Numbered from the stretch's first letter, positions 1-8,506 are shown. The stretch is 32,475 nt of DNA from Paenibacillus sp. 32O-W (GCF_007679495.1 NZ_VEGP01000067.1:1-32475), one strand, 5' to 3'. The notes: generated by a model not told the origin, from the letters alone. A program made the numbers and translations.

Positions 1-231
1 ATTATTTGGTGCTTCTTTGGACTACGCCAAAACCGGAAATTTACCAAGGATTACCTCGAAGTGCATAGGTCATGTTATATAGGTAAATTCAAGCGAATGG
101 TGGAAACGATTAAAGTAAATGGAAAATATGTAGGTAGATTCAAGGAAAAAGTAAAGGGAAAAACTACATTTAAATTGAGGATTTTCGGTGATAACGCCTT
201 TTTTACACAAACTAGCTGTATTTTCTCCATT

Positions 232-313
232 TAGTTCCCCGTCTTTTGCTCCAGAGGTGAAAACTAGCTGTATAAAATCCAGTTAGACCCCCATGTCTCT
301 GACCGCGGCACCA
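232..313 (+). repeat. 82-bp direct repeat, copy 1
   Basis: Identical to 633-714 apart from one base (G at 257, A at 658). Homology decays beyond 313. The unit contains one of the 23-bp palindromes (264-286). Confidence 0.9.
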
Positions 314-636
314 TCAGATGGTGAAAATGGATGGATTTTCAAGGCAGAATAGAGTTGAATTGCTTCAATAGTGTGAAATTTGAAAACTAAATGGATTTCA
401 TACAGTTAGATTTCTATATTCGGAAGAAATATGGAAACTAACTGGAAAACCTACAGTTAGTTTGCGCCAAAACAGCCGTTTCGCCCAAAGTTGCCCATTT
501 TAACTGTAGTTTATCCAGTTAGTTTGATCATTTTCGCCCATTCGCTTGAATCTACCTGCACAAAATACAGTTAGACGTGCCGCTCCGCTTGTAACGATGC
601 CTGCAGACGGTAAAATAGACGGATTTTCAAGGTAGT
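283..636 (+). repeat. Long inverted repeat, left copy (354 bp)
   Basis: The reverse complement of 15923-16276 aligns to this segment without gaps. I count 8 mismatches in 354 positions, about 98% identity. It contains four of the 23-bp palindromes. No open frame, transposase or target-site duplication is recognisable. Confidence 0.93.
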
Positions 637-714
637 TCCCCGTCTTTTGCTCCAGAAGTGAAAACTAGCTGTATAAAATCCAGTTAGACCCCCATGTCTC
701 TGACCGCGGCACCA
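633..714 (+). repeat. 82-bp direct repeat, copy 2
   Basis: Second copy of the unit at 232-313, offset by 401 bp. It starts exactly where the long inverted-repeat copy ends (about 636), so the repeat boundaries abut. Confidence 0.9.
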
Positions 715-1190
715 GTAGATAATAAAAATAAACGAATTTTCAAGGTAGACGCGCCATTCCGTCTGCACAGCTCCAGCAGAAAATGAAAACAGACGGATTT
801 TCAAGGTAGACACGTCATCCTGCGAGTACGGCACCTGCAGAAAATGTGATTTTCAAGGCAGACGTCCCTGCCGCAAAAGCGTCACCGGCAACGTCGATCT
901 GCACCATCAGAAGAGTGAAAATTATGGCTTATTTCCAGGGCAGCTATGCCCTTGTCGAGCCATCGCCAGGCAGATTGTTTTATTTGCTGCATGGTAAAGT
1001 AGTCTTGCAGCGACTGCCCGGAACTAAGAGGGCTCGACCCGCTCGCTCCCCTTTCCTTTGCTTGCCCTGGCCATTTATCAATTCGTCCGCTGTCCGCCCT
1101 GTTTCAAGCTCCTTCATACGCCGATAAACGGATGACGGTCTCTGCTCCTTTTCCCTCTATAAAAGATCCACAGCCGCAAAATCCAATACA

Positions 1191-1235
1191 AAACGCCTCT
1201 TCCCTATAGTTTCCGACCGAGGAAGAAGCGTGTTT
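1191..1235 (-). terminator. Possible terminator of the formate-channel gene
   Basis: Arms 1191-1203 and 1221-1235 pair through GGAAGA/TCTTCC and GC pairs with small bulges. Read on the minus strand the hairpin is followed by GTTTTGTATT. It lies 35 bp beyond the stop codon. The U-tract is short. Confidence 0.5.
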
Positions 1236-1269
1236 CGTAAGCCTGTATAAGAAATAGATTGAAATTCAT

Positions 1270-2133
1270 TCACGTGGAGATCGTTGGTTTTCCGGTTTTT
1301 GGCTCCCGTTCCGCCGTGCTGTCGGCCCCGTGTTCGTTCCTGAACCCGCACTTTGCCCGCTCCGTCCCATTCCTCAAATAAGCGACCCAATAGATGCCCG
1401 CTACAAAGAGTGAGCCTCCCACCGCGTTCCCGAGAAACACGGGCACAAAATTGGCCGCATACTCCACCCACGTAAAATACCCTGCGAAAATCGCTGCGGG
1501 TATGACGAACATATTAGCGACCACGTGCTGAAATCCGATAGCCACGAAAGCCATCGTCGGAAACCATATGCCTGCGATTTTGCCGCCTGTGCTATTCGCC
1601 GCATACGCCAGCCAGACCGCCAGTGAAACGAGCCAGTTGCAGCCGATTCCCGAGATAAATGCCTGCAGGAACGGTTCGTCGAGCTTTTGAGCCGCTGCGC
1701 TTATCGTTTTCTCCAGATACGGGCCGCTTTCGGTTAAACCGACGACATGGCCGAAGAAATAGGCGACAAACATCGCTCCCGCAAAATTGCTAAGGGTAAC
1801 CCAGAACCAGTTCACCGCCACTTGCCCCGACGTTATTCTTCCACTCAATCTCGCGATAGACAACGTCATCATATTTCCCGTCAGGAGTTCCCCTCCGCCT
1901 ATCAGCACAAGAATAAGCCCAAGCGGAAAAACCGATGCTCCCAGAAGCGACGTGAAGCTTCCCCACTCCACAGGGACGGAAGCAGTCACCCGAATGCTCA
2001 ATAAATAGCCCAAGGCAATGAAAGCCCCCGCTCCAAAACCAAGAGCAAGCAAGCTTAACAAGGACAAGCCGGCCTTGGCCTCGCCGCTTTGAACGGCATA
2101 TTCCGCAACCTCCCCTGGAGTACGATTCGCCAT
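1270..2133 (-). CDS. focA: Formate/nitrite channel family protein (FocA/NirC)
   Basis: This is an inner-membrane pentameric channel family that moves formate or nitrite. The product is 287 aa with about six hydrophobic segments. It shows the family signatures LLTGNMM in the first third and FQHVVANMF in the second half, the latter holding the conserved pore histidine. The ATG at 2133 is preferred because GGGGGAG lies 6 nt upstream; upstream ATGs at 2139 and 2196 lack that spacing. The C-terminus has a basic tail after the last membrane segment. It is divergent from pflB, so export or re-import of the formate made by pyruvate formate-lyase is the likely role. NirC-like nitrite transport cannot be excluded from sequence alone. 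Confidence 0.88.
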   Translation of the reverse strand: MANRTPGEVAEYAVQSGEAKAGLSLLSLLALGFGAGAFIALGYLLSIRVTASVPVEWGSFTSLLGASVFPLGLILVLIGGGELLTGNMMTLSIARLSGRITSGQVAVNWFWVTLSNFAGAMFVAYFFGHVVGLTESGPYLEKTISAAAQKLDEPFLQAFISGIGCNWLVSLAVWLAYAANSTGGKIAGIWFPTMAFVAIGFQHVVANMFVIPAAIFAGYFTWVEYAANFVPVFLGNAVGGSLFVAGIYWVAYLRNGTERAKCGFRNEHGADSTAEREPKTGKPTIST

Positions 2134-2214
2134 CCTCATCTCCCCCGCAGCCCCATTGTGAAAATAAGCACAATCCACATTACTTCCATTATACATTGAT
2201 TAAGCAGATTTTTA

Positions 2215-2230
2215 AGTGATGTTTGTCACA
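2215..2230. promoter_or_regulatory. FNR/CRP-like box between focA and pflB
   Basis: The site reads AGTGA-N6-TCACA, one mismatch from the Fnr/Crp family palindrome TGTGA-N6-TCACA. It lies 82 bp upstream of the focA start and 266 bp upstream of the pflB start. It fits oxygen control of fermentation genes. Binding is inferred. Confidence 0.5.
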
Positions 2231-2345
2231 TTCTGTATTACTATTTTCAATAAACTGTATCACCCCTATAATTTTGCTTTACCCTCCCTTCCTCAACAAG
2301 CGACCTGCCCTCGATTTATACCTTTTAATCTTTTAAAACTCCAGT

Positions 2346-2361
2346 TAAAACAACGGTTTTA
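2346..2361. promoter_or_regulatory. 16-bp inverted repeat in the pflB upstream region
   Basis: TAAAAC-AACG-GTTTTA is a perfect 6-bp inverted repeat with a 4-nt centre, 6 bp before the Rex-like site. It could be an operator; the protein is unknown. Confidence 0.35.
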
Positions 2362-2367
2362 TATACA

Positions 2368-2385
2368 TTGTTATTTTTTTCACAA
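2368..2385. promoter_or_regulatory. Rex-like operator upstream of pflB
   Basis: TTGTTAT-TTTT-TTCACAA has the 7-4-7 layout of Rex operators (TTGTGAA or TTGTTAA, four bases, and the inverse half-site). The right arm is perfect for one form and the left arm has one mismatch to another. Rex is the NADH/NAD-sensing repressor of fermentation genes in Firmicutes, so repression of pflBA at low NADH is a plausible inference. Confidence 0.5.
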
Positions 2386-2432
2386 ATTATTCACCAGTCC
2401 CCTCTTCCCTCCTTTATGGAAATCGATTATGG

Positions 2433-2460
2433 TTAAATTAAGAACTGTTATATATATAAT
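2433..2460 (+). promoter_or_regulatory. Probable pflB promoter
   Basis: A perfect TATAAT at 2455-2460 lies 35 bp before the pflB start codon. The -35 region (TTAAAT near 2433) is weak, as expected for an activated promoter. The transcript would have a short leader carrying AAAGGAGG (2481-2488). Confidence 0.5.
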
Positions 2461-2495
2461 TCATAACTATGTTTCATTCTAAAGGAGGGCTCCCT

Positions 2496-4724
2496 ATGAA
2501 GCAATGGGTTGGATTTCAGGAAGGCAAATGGCAGCGTGAAATTAATGTAAGAGACTTTATTCTGCACAACGTGTCCGTGTATACGGGAGATGAAGCTTTC
2601 CTCGCCCCGGCTACGGACAACACGAAGAAGCTCTGGCAGCAAGTAATGGAGTTATCCAAGCAGGAGAGGGAAAAAGGCGGGGTTCTGGACATGGATACCG
2701 GCATTGTCTCTACCATTACGTCACACGAGCCGGGATATTTGAACAAGGAGCTCGAAACGGTAGTCGGCTTTCAAACCGACCGTCCTTTCAAAAGGTCGCT
2801 GCAGCCCTTCGGCGGTATTCGCATGGCAGAGCAAGCCTGCGAATCTTACGGGTACAAGGTTGACCCCGAGCTGTCTCGAATCTTCCGGGAGTATCGCAAG
2901 ACGCACAATCAGGGAGTCTTCGATGCCTACACGGAAGAGATGCTGGCGGCACGGAAAGCGGGAATCATTACCGGCTTGCCGGATGCCTACGGCCGCGGAA
3001 GAATTATCGGGGACTACCGGCGGGTAGCTCTATATGGAGTCGACCGGCTGATTGCCGAGAAGAAGAAAGACTTGTCGTTGACGGGAGCCCGAACGATGAG
3101 CGAGGAGATCATTCGTCTCCGCGAAGAGATCTCCGAACAGATTCGGGCGCTTCAAGAGCTCAAGCAGATGGCGGCGGCTCACGGATATGACATTTCCGAA
3201 CCGGCGGCTAACGCCCGGGAAGCCTTTCAATGGCTGTATTTCGGATTTCTGGCCGCTATTAAAGAGCAGAACGGCGCCGCCATGAGCCTCGGACGCACGT
3301 CCACCTTCTTGGATATTTACATTGAACGGGACTTGCGGGAGGGAGTTCTGACCGAACAGCAGGCTCAGGAGCTGGTAGACCATTTCGTCATGAAGCTCCG
3401 TCTGGTGAAATTCGCCCGTACTCCGGACTACAACGAGCTGTTCAGCGGAGATCCGACCTGGGTGACGGAAGCGATAGGCGGTATGGCTCTGAACGGAAGA
3501 CCTCTCATCACCAAGAACTCGTTCCGCTTCCTTCACACGCTGGATAACTTGGGTCCGGCACCTGAGCCTAACTTGACGGTCCTGTGGTCCACCAAGCTGC
3601 CCGAAGCGTTCAAGCGTTACTGCGCCGCCATGTCGATCAAGTCGAGCTCCATTCAATATGAAAACGACGACTTGATGCGTCCCGAGTTTGGGGACGATTA
3701 CGGCATCGCCTGCTGTGTATCGGCCATGCGAATCGGCAAGCAGATGCAGTTCTTCGGGGCGCGGGCCAATCTGGCCAAGGCGCTGCTCTACGCCATCAAC
3801 GGCGGCGTGGACGAGAAGTCCAAGGTGCAGGTAGGACCGGAATTCGCGCCGATCACCTCGGATGTGCTCGATTATGATGAAGTGATGCGCAAATTCGACC
3901 ATGTCATGGAATGGCTGGCCGAGCTGTATCTGAATACACTTAACGTCATTCATTATATGCATGATAAATATTGCTACGAACGAATCGAAATGGCGCTTCA
4001 CGATACGACCATCCTGCGGACGATGGCGACCGGAATCGCCGGGCTGTCAGTCGTGGCCGACTCGCTGAGTGCCATCAAGCACGCCAAAGTTACCGCCATT
4101 CGCGACGAAAGCGGGCTGGCCGTAGATTTCGCCATCGAGGGAGATTACCCGAAATACGGAAACAACGATGACCGGGTGGACCAAATCGCGGTTCAAATCG
4201 TTGAAGCATTCATGGCTAAGCTAAGAAAGCACAAGCCTTATCGCAATTCGGTCCAGACGATGTCCATCCTGACGATTACCTCGAACGTCGTCTACGGGAA
4301 GAAAACAGGCAACACTCCGGACGGAAGAAGAGCCGGCGAACCGTTCGCACCCGGCGCCAATCCTATGCACGGGCGGGATTCCAAAGGGGCACTGGCATCG
4401 TTGAATACCGTGGCGAAACTGCCATATCAGCACTCGCTTGACGGAATCTCCAACACCTTCACGATCGTTCCGCAGGCACTCGGCAAGGATGAGGAATCGC
4501 GAAAAACAAATCTGGTCGCCATCCTGGACGGCTATGCAGCCAAACAGGGGCATCACCTCAACATTAACGTGTTGAATCGGGATACCCTGCTGGACGCCAT
4601 GGAGCATCCGGAGCAGTATCCGCAGTTGACGATCCGCGTCTCCGGGTACGCCGTCAATTTCATCAAGCTGACCCGCGAGCAGCAGATCGATGTGATTAAC
4701 CGGACCTTCCATAACAGCTTGTGA
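2496..4724 (+). CDS. pflB: Pyruvate formate-lyase (formate C-acetyltransferase)
   Basis: The enzyme cleaves pyruvate with CoA into acetyl-CoA and formate in anaerobic mixed-acid fermentation, using a glycyl radical in the cytosol. The product is 742 aa, close to the usual 740-760. The catalytic cysteine pair is Cys406-Cys407 in an IACCVSAM context. The radical glycine is Gly717 in RVSGYAV near the C-terminus. Both key sites are intact and the length is full. The ATG at 2496 is chosen because AAAGGAGG ends 7 nt upstream; the longer frame from 2469 would place its start before that site. The gene pairs with the activase downstream (216 bp gap) and is divergent from focA. Confidence 0.97.
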   Translation: MKQWVGFQEGKWQREINVRDFILHNVSVYTGDEAFLAPATDNTKKLWQQVMELSKQEREKGGVLDMDTGIVSTITSHEPGYLNKELETVVGFQTDRPFKRSLQPFGGIRMAEQACESYGYKVDPELSRIFREYRKTHNQGVFDAYTEEMLAARKAGIITGLPDAYGRGRIIGDYRRVALYGVDRLIAEKKKDLSLTGARTMSEEIIRLREEISEQIRALQELKQMAAAHGYDISEPAANAREAFQWLYFGFLAAIKEQNGAAMSLGRTSTFLDIYIERDLREGVLTEQQAQELVDHFVMKLRLVKFARTPDYNELFSGDPTWVTEAIGGMALNGRPLITKNSFRFLHTLDNLGPAPEPNLTVLWSTKLPEAFKRYCAAMSIKSSSIQYENDDLMRPEFGDDYGIACCVSAMRIGKQMQFFGARANLAKALLYAINGGVDEKSKVQVGPEFAPITSDVLDYDEVMRKFDHVMEWLAELYLNTLNVIHYMHDKYCYERIEMALHDTTILRTMATGIAGLSVVADSLSAIKHAKVTAIRDESGLAVDFAIEGDYPKYGNNDDRVDQIAVQIVEAFMAKLRKHKPYRNSVQTMSILTITSNVVYGKKTGNTPDGRRAGEPFAPGANPMHGRDSKGALASLNTVAKLPYQHSLDGISNTFTIVPQALGKDEESRKTNLVAILDGYAAKQGHHLNINVLNRDTLLDAMEHPEQYPQLTIRVSGYAVNFIKLTREQQIDVINRTFHNSL

Positions 4725-4760
4725 GTTAAATTCCTATCGGCGCTTCAAGAAAAGTGAGGG

Positions 4761-4805
4761 CGGGGACTTGGAAGCGAAGTCCAAATACTTTTTGCAGGAG
4801 CCCCG
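4761..4805 (+). other. Predicted hairpin after pflB
   Basis: GGACTT (4764-4769) pairs with AAGTCC (4777-4782), and CGGGG (4761-4765) can alternatively pair with CCCCG (4801-4805). A short T-rich run (ACTTTTTG) follows the inner stem. It may stabilise the pflB 3' end or cause partial termination before pflA. Confidence 0.35.
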
Positions 4806-4848
4806 ACAAGTAGCAAATTCACCACTGCATACAGCGCTACAAGTCAAG

Positions 4849-4899
4849 CCGGGAGCCTCACGCAGCAGGACGTCTGCCAAGATATGCGCAGGCTCCCGG
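4849..4899 (+). other. Stem-loop between pflB and pflA
   Basis: A perfect 10-bp stem, CCGGGAGCCT (4849-4858) with AGGCTCCCGG (4890-4899), encloses 31 nt that can fold further (GCAG with CTGC). No U-tract follows, so it is not a standard terminator. It lies 41 bp upstream of the pflA start and could act in mRNA processing or differential expression of lyase and activase. Confidence 0.55.
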
Positions 4900-4940
4900 A
4901 ACATAGATCAGCTCATTTGTTTAGAAAGGGAGGGATGAGC

Positions 4941-5681
4941 ATGAAGGGGACCATACATTCCATCGAAACCTTCGGCACCGTAGACGGACCCGGCATACGC
5001 TACGTCGTATTTACCCAGGGGTGTCTCCTTAGATGCCAATATTGCCATAATCCCGATACATGGGTTATCGGACGGGGCCAAGATATAACCATAGAGGAAA
5101 TCATACGGGATTTGCAATCCTACCTCCCTTACTTGCAAGCGTCCAATGGAGGAATTACTGTCAGCGGAGGAGAGCCTTTGCTGCATTTGGACTTTCTCAT
5201 TTCCTTGTTCCAAGAGTGCAGGAAGCTCGGGGTTCATACCGCTATCGACAGCTCGGGCGGCTGTTACTCCGCCGACCCCCGTTTCCAAACCAAGCTTAGC
5301 GAGCTGATGCAGTATACGGATCTGATTCTGCTGGACATTAAGCATATCGACGATGAAGCTCACCGCAAGCTGACGGGCAAATCCAATCAGCACATTCTGC
5401 AGTTCGCAAGATGGCTGTCCGAGAGAAAAGTCCCCGTATGGATTCGCCATGTTCTCGTCCCCGGCATCACCGATGCGAGGCAGGATCTGGAGAGACTCGC
5501 AGACTTTATTCAGACGCTTGACAACGTCGAGAGGATCGAAGTGCTCCCGTATCATAAATTGGGGGTATACAAGTGGAAAACCCTTGGCCTGGAATATCCG
5601 CTCGAGCAGGTAGAGCCTCCAACTCAGGAAAGCGTCGCTTTAGCCGCATCGATCTTGAATCGTGCCAACAGGAACCTCTGA
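4941..5681 (+). CDS. pflA: Pyruvate formate-lyase activating enzyme (radical SAM)
   Basis: This radical SAM enzyme installs the glycyl radical on PflB. The product is 246 aa, the same length as the classical enzyme. The iron-sulfur cluster cysteines are Cys28, Cys32 and Cys35 (CLLRCQYC). They are preceded by the family's TVDGPGIR motif and followed by SGGEP for SAM binding. AGGGAGGG lies 6 nt before the ATG at 4941; the ATG at 4935 directly abuts the ribosome site and is less likely. It is the last gene of the pflBA unit, with no gene following on the same strand. Confidence 0.96.
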   Translation: MKGTIHSIETFGTVDGPGIRYVVFTQGCLLRCQYCHNPDTWVIGRGQDITIEEIIRDLQSYLPYLQASNGGITVSGGEPLLHLDFLISLFQECRKLGVHTAIDSSGGCYSADPRFQTKLSELMQYTDLILLDIKHIDDEAHRKLTGKSNQHILQFARWLSERKVPVWIRHVLVPGITDARQDLERLADFIQTLDNVERIEVLPYHKLGVYKWKTLGLEYPLEQVEPPTQESVALAASILNRANRNL

Positions 5682-5940
5682 TCCTCTGGTCATTCCCGGG
5701 CAGCGCCTTAACCACGATCGGCGGCCTGTTGGAATTAACCTCCTGCCGGCCATGCTCTTCCCGGCGGAAGGCAGGCGGTAGAAGAGCCACGGAGACCGAT
5801 ATTCGGCTTTGTTCGCAACTATAGGGGCGATGGTACTTGTGGCAGCTTGCACTAACAAGGAAGTGCCGTCGCGGCAGCCCACTGCGGATAATCCAGAACT
5901 CCGAGTTTCTTCTCCTGCTAAACATTAAGAGGTAGCTGAA

Positions 5941-5975
5941 AAAAGACCCGCAGAAGTCAAAAGTGCAGGTCTTTT
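5941..5975. terminator. Hairpin, possible bidirectional terminator of pflBA
   Basis: AAAAGACCCGCA (5941-5952) pairs with TGCAGGTCTTTT (5964-5975) with a single mismatch and an 11-nt loop. A-run and T-run flank the GC core on both strands. It is 260 bp beyond pflA, farther than usual. Confidence 0.45.
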
Positions 5976-6155
5976 GTGCGATTTTGGTTGAAAACGGCAA
6001 ATGACAAGCGATTGTGCAGGTAAATTTAACGATTGGGCCGATTTTCGCGATATTATGACGATTGACCTGCAGTTTTGCGTGTCTTTTAGGCGAATGATCA
6101 TTTTTCCGGAAAAAGACATGCACTTTTGCTCGTCTTCGAGGCAAGGGCCTCCTGT

Positions 6156-6300
6156 GCTTCGGTCCGCACATGGCGCTGGCACCTCTTGCTAGGGACCCTC
6201 TGCGCTTCGGTCCGCGCATGGTGCTTGGCACCTCTTGCTGCGGGACCCCTTTCGCTTCGGTCCGCACATGGTGCCGGCACCTTTTTACTATGTGTCCCTC
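6156..6300. repeat. Tandem repeat, three units of 48-50 bp
   Basis: Units start at 6156, 6204 and 6254, each with GCTTCGGTCCGC. Each unit includes an inverted repeat around GGTGC...GCACC; in the third unit it is a perfect 12-bp palindrome, GGTGCCGGCACC (6270-6281). The units end in a GGGACCC-like piece, and the third is diverged at its right end. Confidence 0.85.
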
Positions 6301-6435
6301 CTAAGCCAGGTTCTACACATGCGCTTGTTTCACCCCGGCCGCGAGTTAGGCGGGCTTGCGCCAAAAATTCACCGGCAAGGCTCCCTGGACGAGTGAGACA
6401 TCCGCATACATTCGCCTATCTTAAGCAGCCGTCCC

Positions 6436-7287
6436 TTACAAACGAATCCAGATTCCGGTCTTATCGTCGGAGGTTTTGAAGCGCAGATACTTCTGGCATT
6501 CCGGATCATTCTGCTCCAGAGCGATCAGGCTTTCCGCGTATCCCTGCAGGCCTTTGCTTTCGATTTCCTCCATCAGCACTTTCCCGTCCAATGTCCCGTA
6601 AATATCCTCGGAGTGCGGAAACAAACCGTCGGTAATAAGCAGCAGTCCGGTGAGATTAATCCGGTTAATGACCCCGTATTCCAGGAAGGAAGCCAGCTCC
6701 GGCTGGCCGTTCATGGCGGAGTAGCCGTTTATCGTATTCATCAGCACCTTGTTCTTCCGAATATGGGGCTCCACGTGCTCCCTGATTTGCTTTCGCGTAG
6801 TCATTCCCTGCTCCAGACAAGCCTTCCATCTTATTCTCGTCTGTAGGTCGATGTGATCCAACTGATCGTACGTGACAGTGCGCACCGTTCCATCCTTGTA
6901 CGTGGCGAAAATCATGCAATCCCCGGTCTGGGCGTACTGCACTCTGGTCTCCTCGATTTTGACCAGGGCAATTTCCGTCGTCCACAGGGTTTCCCGGTCC
7001 TCCGGATCTATCCCATGGGCGATCATTTCCTGGCGAAGCGACTGATTGGCCCGAAGTACGGCATCCTTCACATGAACGGTTTCCCACCAGGATACCTCTA
7101 TCGCTTCCAGCTCCTTCTTCACCAACTGGGAAGCCAAATATCCCCCGGTCTCTCCCTGAGGTCCGCGAAAAGGCGTTACGGAGGTAGCTCCATCCAGCAC
7201 ACCGTAGACCCCCGCCCCACTCTTCTCGATGAGCGCATCCTCATTCCACTCGCTGCTTCCTTGAATAGATATCGTTTCTATCTTCAT
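6436..7287 (-). CDS. PP2C-like (PPM-type) protein phosphatase
   Basis: The product is a 283-aa soluble protein with the metal-binding layout of PPM/PP2C serine-threonine phosphatases. It has NED near residues 15-17, VLDGA with Asp32-Gly33, QTGDC in the middle, LLITDG in the third quarter and SDDKT close to the C-terminus. These match the acidic residues that hold the two metal ions, so activity is plausible. No membrane segment or sensory domain is visible. It starts 1 bp after the stop of the upstream binding-protein gene, with GAGGAG 10 nt upstream, so translation is probably coupled. It is the last gene of the transporter operon. The substrate is unknown; a kinase partner is not in the window. 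Confidence 0.8.
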   Translation of the reverse strand: MKIETISIQGSSEWNEDALIEKSGAGVYGVLDGATSVTPFRGPQGETGGYLASQLVKKELEAIEVSWWETVHVKDAVLRANQSLRQEMIAHGIDPEDRETLWTTEIALVKIEETRVQYAQTGDCMIFATYKDGTVRTVTYDQLDHIDLQTRIRWKACLEQGMTTRKQIREHVEPHIRKNKVLMNTINGYSAMNGQPELASFLEYGVINRINLTGLLLITDGLFPHSEDIYGTLDGKVLMEEIESKGLQGYAESLIALEQNDPECQKYLRFKTSDDKTGIWIRL

Positions 7288-7288
7288 C

Positions 7289-8506
7289 CTAATCCATCTC
7301 CTCTCCAGCCACTGATCTTATGACATCGTAGACCGAAACCTCCCGCGAAAGCTCTATCGCTTCGATCAGCGCTTCGGTTTCCTTCCACCGTTCTTTATCC
7401 TTAACGTCAGGATACCTTCGGTTCAAACGCTTGTCCAAGGACAACGCAGGGTCCGTTTGCCGCTTGCCGTCCTCCTCATCATCAGACATCGGCTGCGTTC
7501 TGGCCGGCATTTGGGAGGTGGCCTCCGCTATCCGTGCCTGCATATTTTCCTCAAGCAAGGAGGCAACCAGCTCCAAGGCATTTCCATCCTTCTCTTCGGA
7601 AGAATGAAGCACCGCCAGTCCGTTAACCTTCGGAATGTATTTCTCCGTCTCCGGCATCTCGGTCATGGCAAAAGCGAACTTCCCGCCAATATACTTCTCC
7701 AGCATGGCCCGCTTGTCGGAGGAAGCTAGATACAAGCCCGCCCTCCCCGTAATAAAGTCGCTTGCCGCCAACGGCTGCTGGAGAGGAGGCATGATGCGGT
7801 CGGTTTCGATCATTCTCTTCCATAACCCGATAACCTCTGCCGCCTTGCTCTTCGATACCTTGTCCTCTCCATGGGAGAACAACAGATTCTGAAGCAGCCA
7901 GGGCACCTCCGGTTCGACGACCAGTCCCCAATATTCCTTATCGGCCGCCAATTGTCGCCCGGCCATGCGCAGCTCATCCCAGGTGTTCAACTGCGCCCCG
8001 TCATTAACCCCCGAATATTTGAGCAAATCTTTATTGTAAAAAACGACCGGAACACTCGCCCCGTATGGAACCGCCCATACTTGGGCCTCATATTGAAAAT
8101 AGGCGGCCAAGTCGGGATGGAGACTCTCCCGCAGCTCATCGGACAGCAGGTCCTGCAGCGGAAGAAGCACGCCGGACTCCGCCAGTTGGGCAATGCCGTA
8201 TAAGCTGCTGACCTCGACCACTTGAGGCATATGGTGAACGGAAATGGCCGCCGTCAATTCGTCGAATAGCTGTTCATAAGAACGGAAGGTTCGAACCTCT
8301 ACTTCCACCGATTCATGGCTCCGCCCGTATTCCTCCAGGAAGGGCGCCAGTGCCTTCGTGTACACCCACACCTCCAGGGTGACAGGCTGCACCGTCTCTC
8401 TTTTGGCCAGGGGCCCCGCCGTACTGTGCCAGATCTTGTAGGCGCCCGCACCTACAACTACAAGCAGGAGGATAGACAGGAAGGCAATCATTCGTTTCGA
8501 TTCCAT
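7289..8506 (-). CDS. Membrane-anchored family 1 extracellular solute-binding protein
   Basis: The product is 405 aa. It begins with a hydrophobic segment (about residues 7-23) that lacks a lipobox cysteine, so it is probably kept as an uncleaved anchor. The remainder resembles sugar-type binding proteins of the UgpB/MalE class: VTLEVWVYT near the start, PYGASVPVVFYNKDLL, TWDEL, and a VVE..GL region. The start has GGAGGG 8 nt upstream. It lies 38 bp downstream of the permease gene and 1 bp before the phosphatase gene. The operon already has a cognate lipoprotein, so this second binding protein may sense rather than transport. That is inference. Confidence 0.75.
   Translation of the reverse strand: MESKRMIAFLSILLLVVVGAGAYKIWHSTAGPLAKRETVQPVTLEVWVYTKALAPFLEEYGRSHESVEVEVRTFRSYEQLFDELTAAISVHHMPQVVEVSSLYGIAQLAESGVLLPLQDLLSDELRESLHPDLAAYFQYEAQVWAVPYGASVPVVFYNKDLLKYSGVNDGAQLNTWDELRMAGRQLAADKEYWGLVVEPEVPWLLQNLLFSHGEDKVSKSKAAEVIGLWKRMIETDRIMPPLQQPLAASDFITGRAGLYLASSDKRAMLEKYIGGKFAFAMTEMPETEKYIPKVNGLAVLHSSEEKDGNALELVASLLEENMQARIAEATSQMPARTQPMSDDEEDGKRQTDPALSLDKRLNRRYPDVKDKERWKETEALIEAIELSREVSVYDVIRSVAGEEMD

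Larger units (their letters stand above)
212..687. repeat. Cluster of 23-bp palindromes, CTAACTG-N9-CAGTTAG
   Basis: Seven copies share two 7-nt arms and a spacer of exactly 9 nt: 212-234, 264-286, 387-409, 438-460, 500-522, 552-574 and 665-687. A weaker eighth copy is at 115-137. The best arms are CTAACTG and CAGTTAG (438-460). Others vary by one or two bases, often as pairable or reciprocal changes (CTAGCTG, CTAAATG, CATTTAG, CTACCTG). The spacer sequence differs between copies but its length does not. Each could form a small hairpin or be bound by a dimeric protein. Confidence 0.8.
1..880. repeat. Non-coding repeat mosaic
   Basis: No convincing gene lies here. The stretch is built from recurring pieces: a 23-bp imperfect palindrome (see separate entry), an 82-bp direct repeat (232-313 and 633-714, one mismatch), and a 15-nt module of the form GGATTTTCAAGGTAG at 331, 621, 734, 795 and 847, usually preceded by a run like GATGGTGAAAATGGA. 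Positions 80-137 contain decayed versions of the same pieces. The short open frames here run through the repeats and have no ribosome-binding sites. The function is unknown; it looks like an intergenic repeat family of the genome. Confidence 0.75.
5682..6435. other. Gene-free region between pflA and the phosphatase gene
   Basis: The 754 bp between two convergent genes carries no gene I can support. It holds a hairpin at 5941-5975 and a tandem repeat at 6156-6300. Sequences such as TGCAGGTAAATTT (6016) and GACCTGCAGTTTT (6064) look like further scattered repeat pieces. Long open frames here exist only because of the GC-rich repeats and lack ribosome sites. Confidence 0.6.

Noticed and set aside
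212-687. CRISPR array
   Set aside because: The repeated unit is an imperfect palindrome at irregular distances; intervals are not uniform unique spacers and no cas gene is present.
980-1117. 46-codon minus-strand frame beginning MKELETGRTADELING
   Set aside because: The first half looks protein-like and could be a gene remnant, but there is no ribosome site, no recognised family and the end is unlike coding sequence.
846-1127. 93-residue open frame on the plus strand
   Set aside because: It starts inside the repeat module, has no ribosome site and resembles no protein.
3030-4001. 323-residue minus-strand frame
   Set aside because: It is antisense to pflB, whose frame and motifs are certain.
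5506-6267. 253-residue minus-strand frame across the pflA end and tandem repeats
   Set aside because: Arginine-rich and repetitive, made by the GC-rich repeat and the antisense of pflA, with no start signals.
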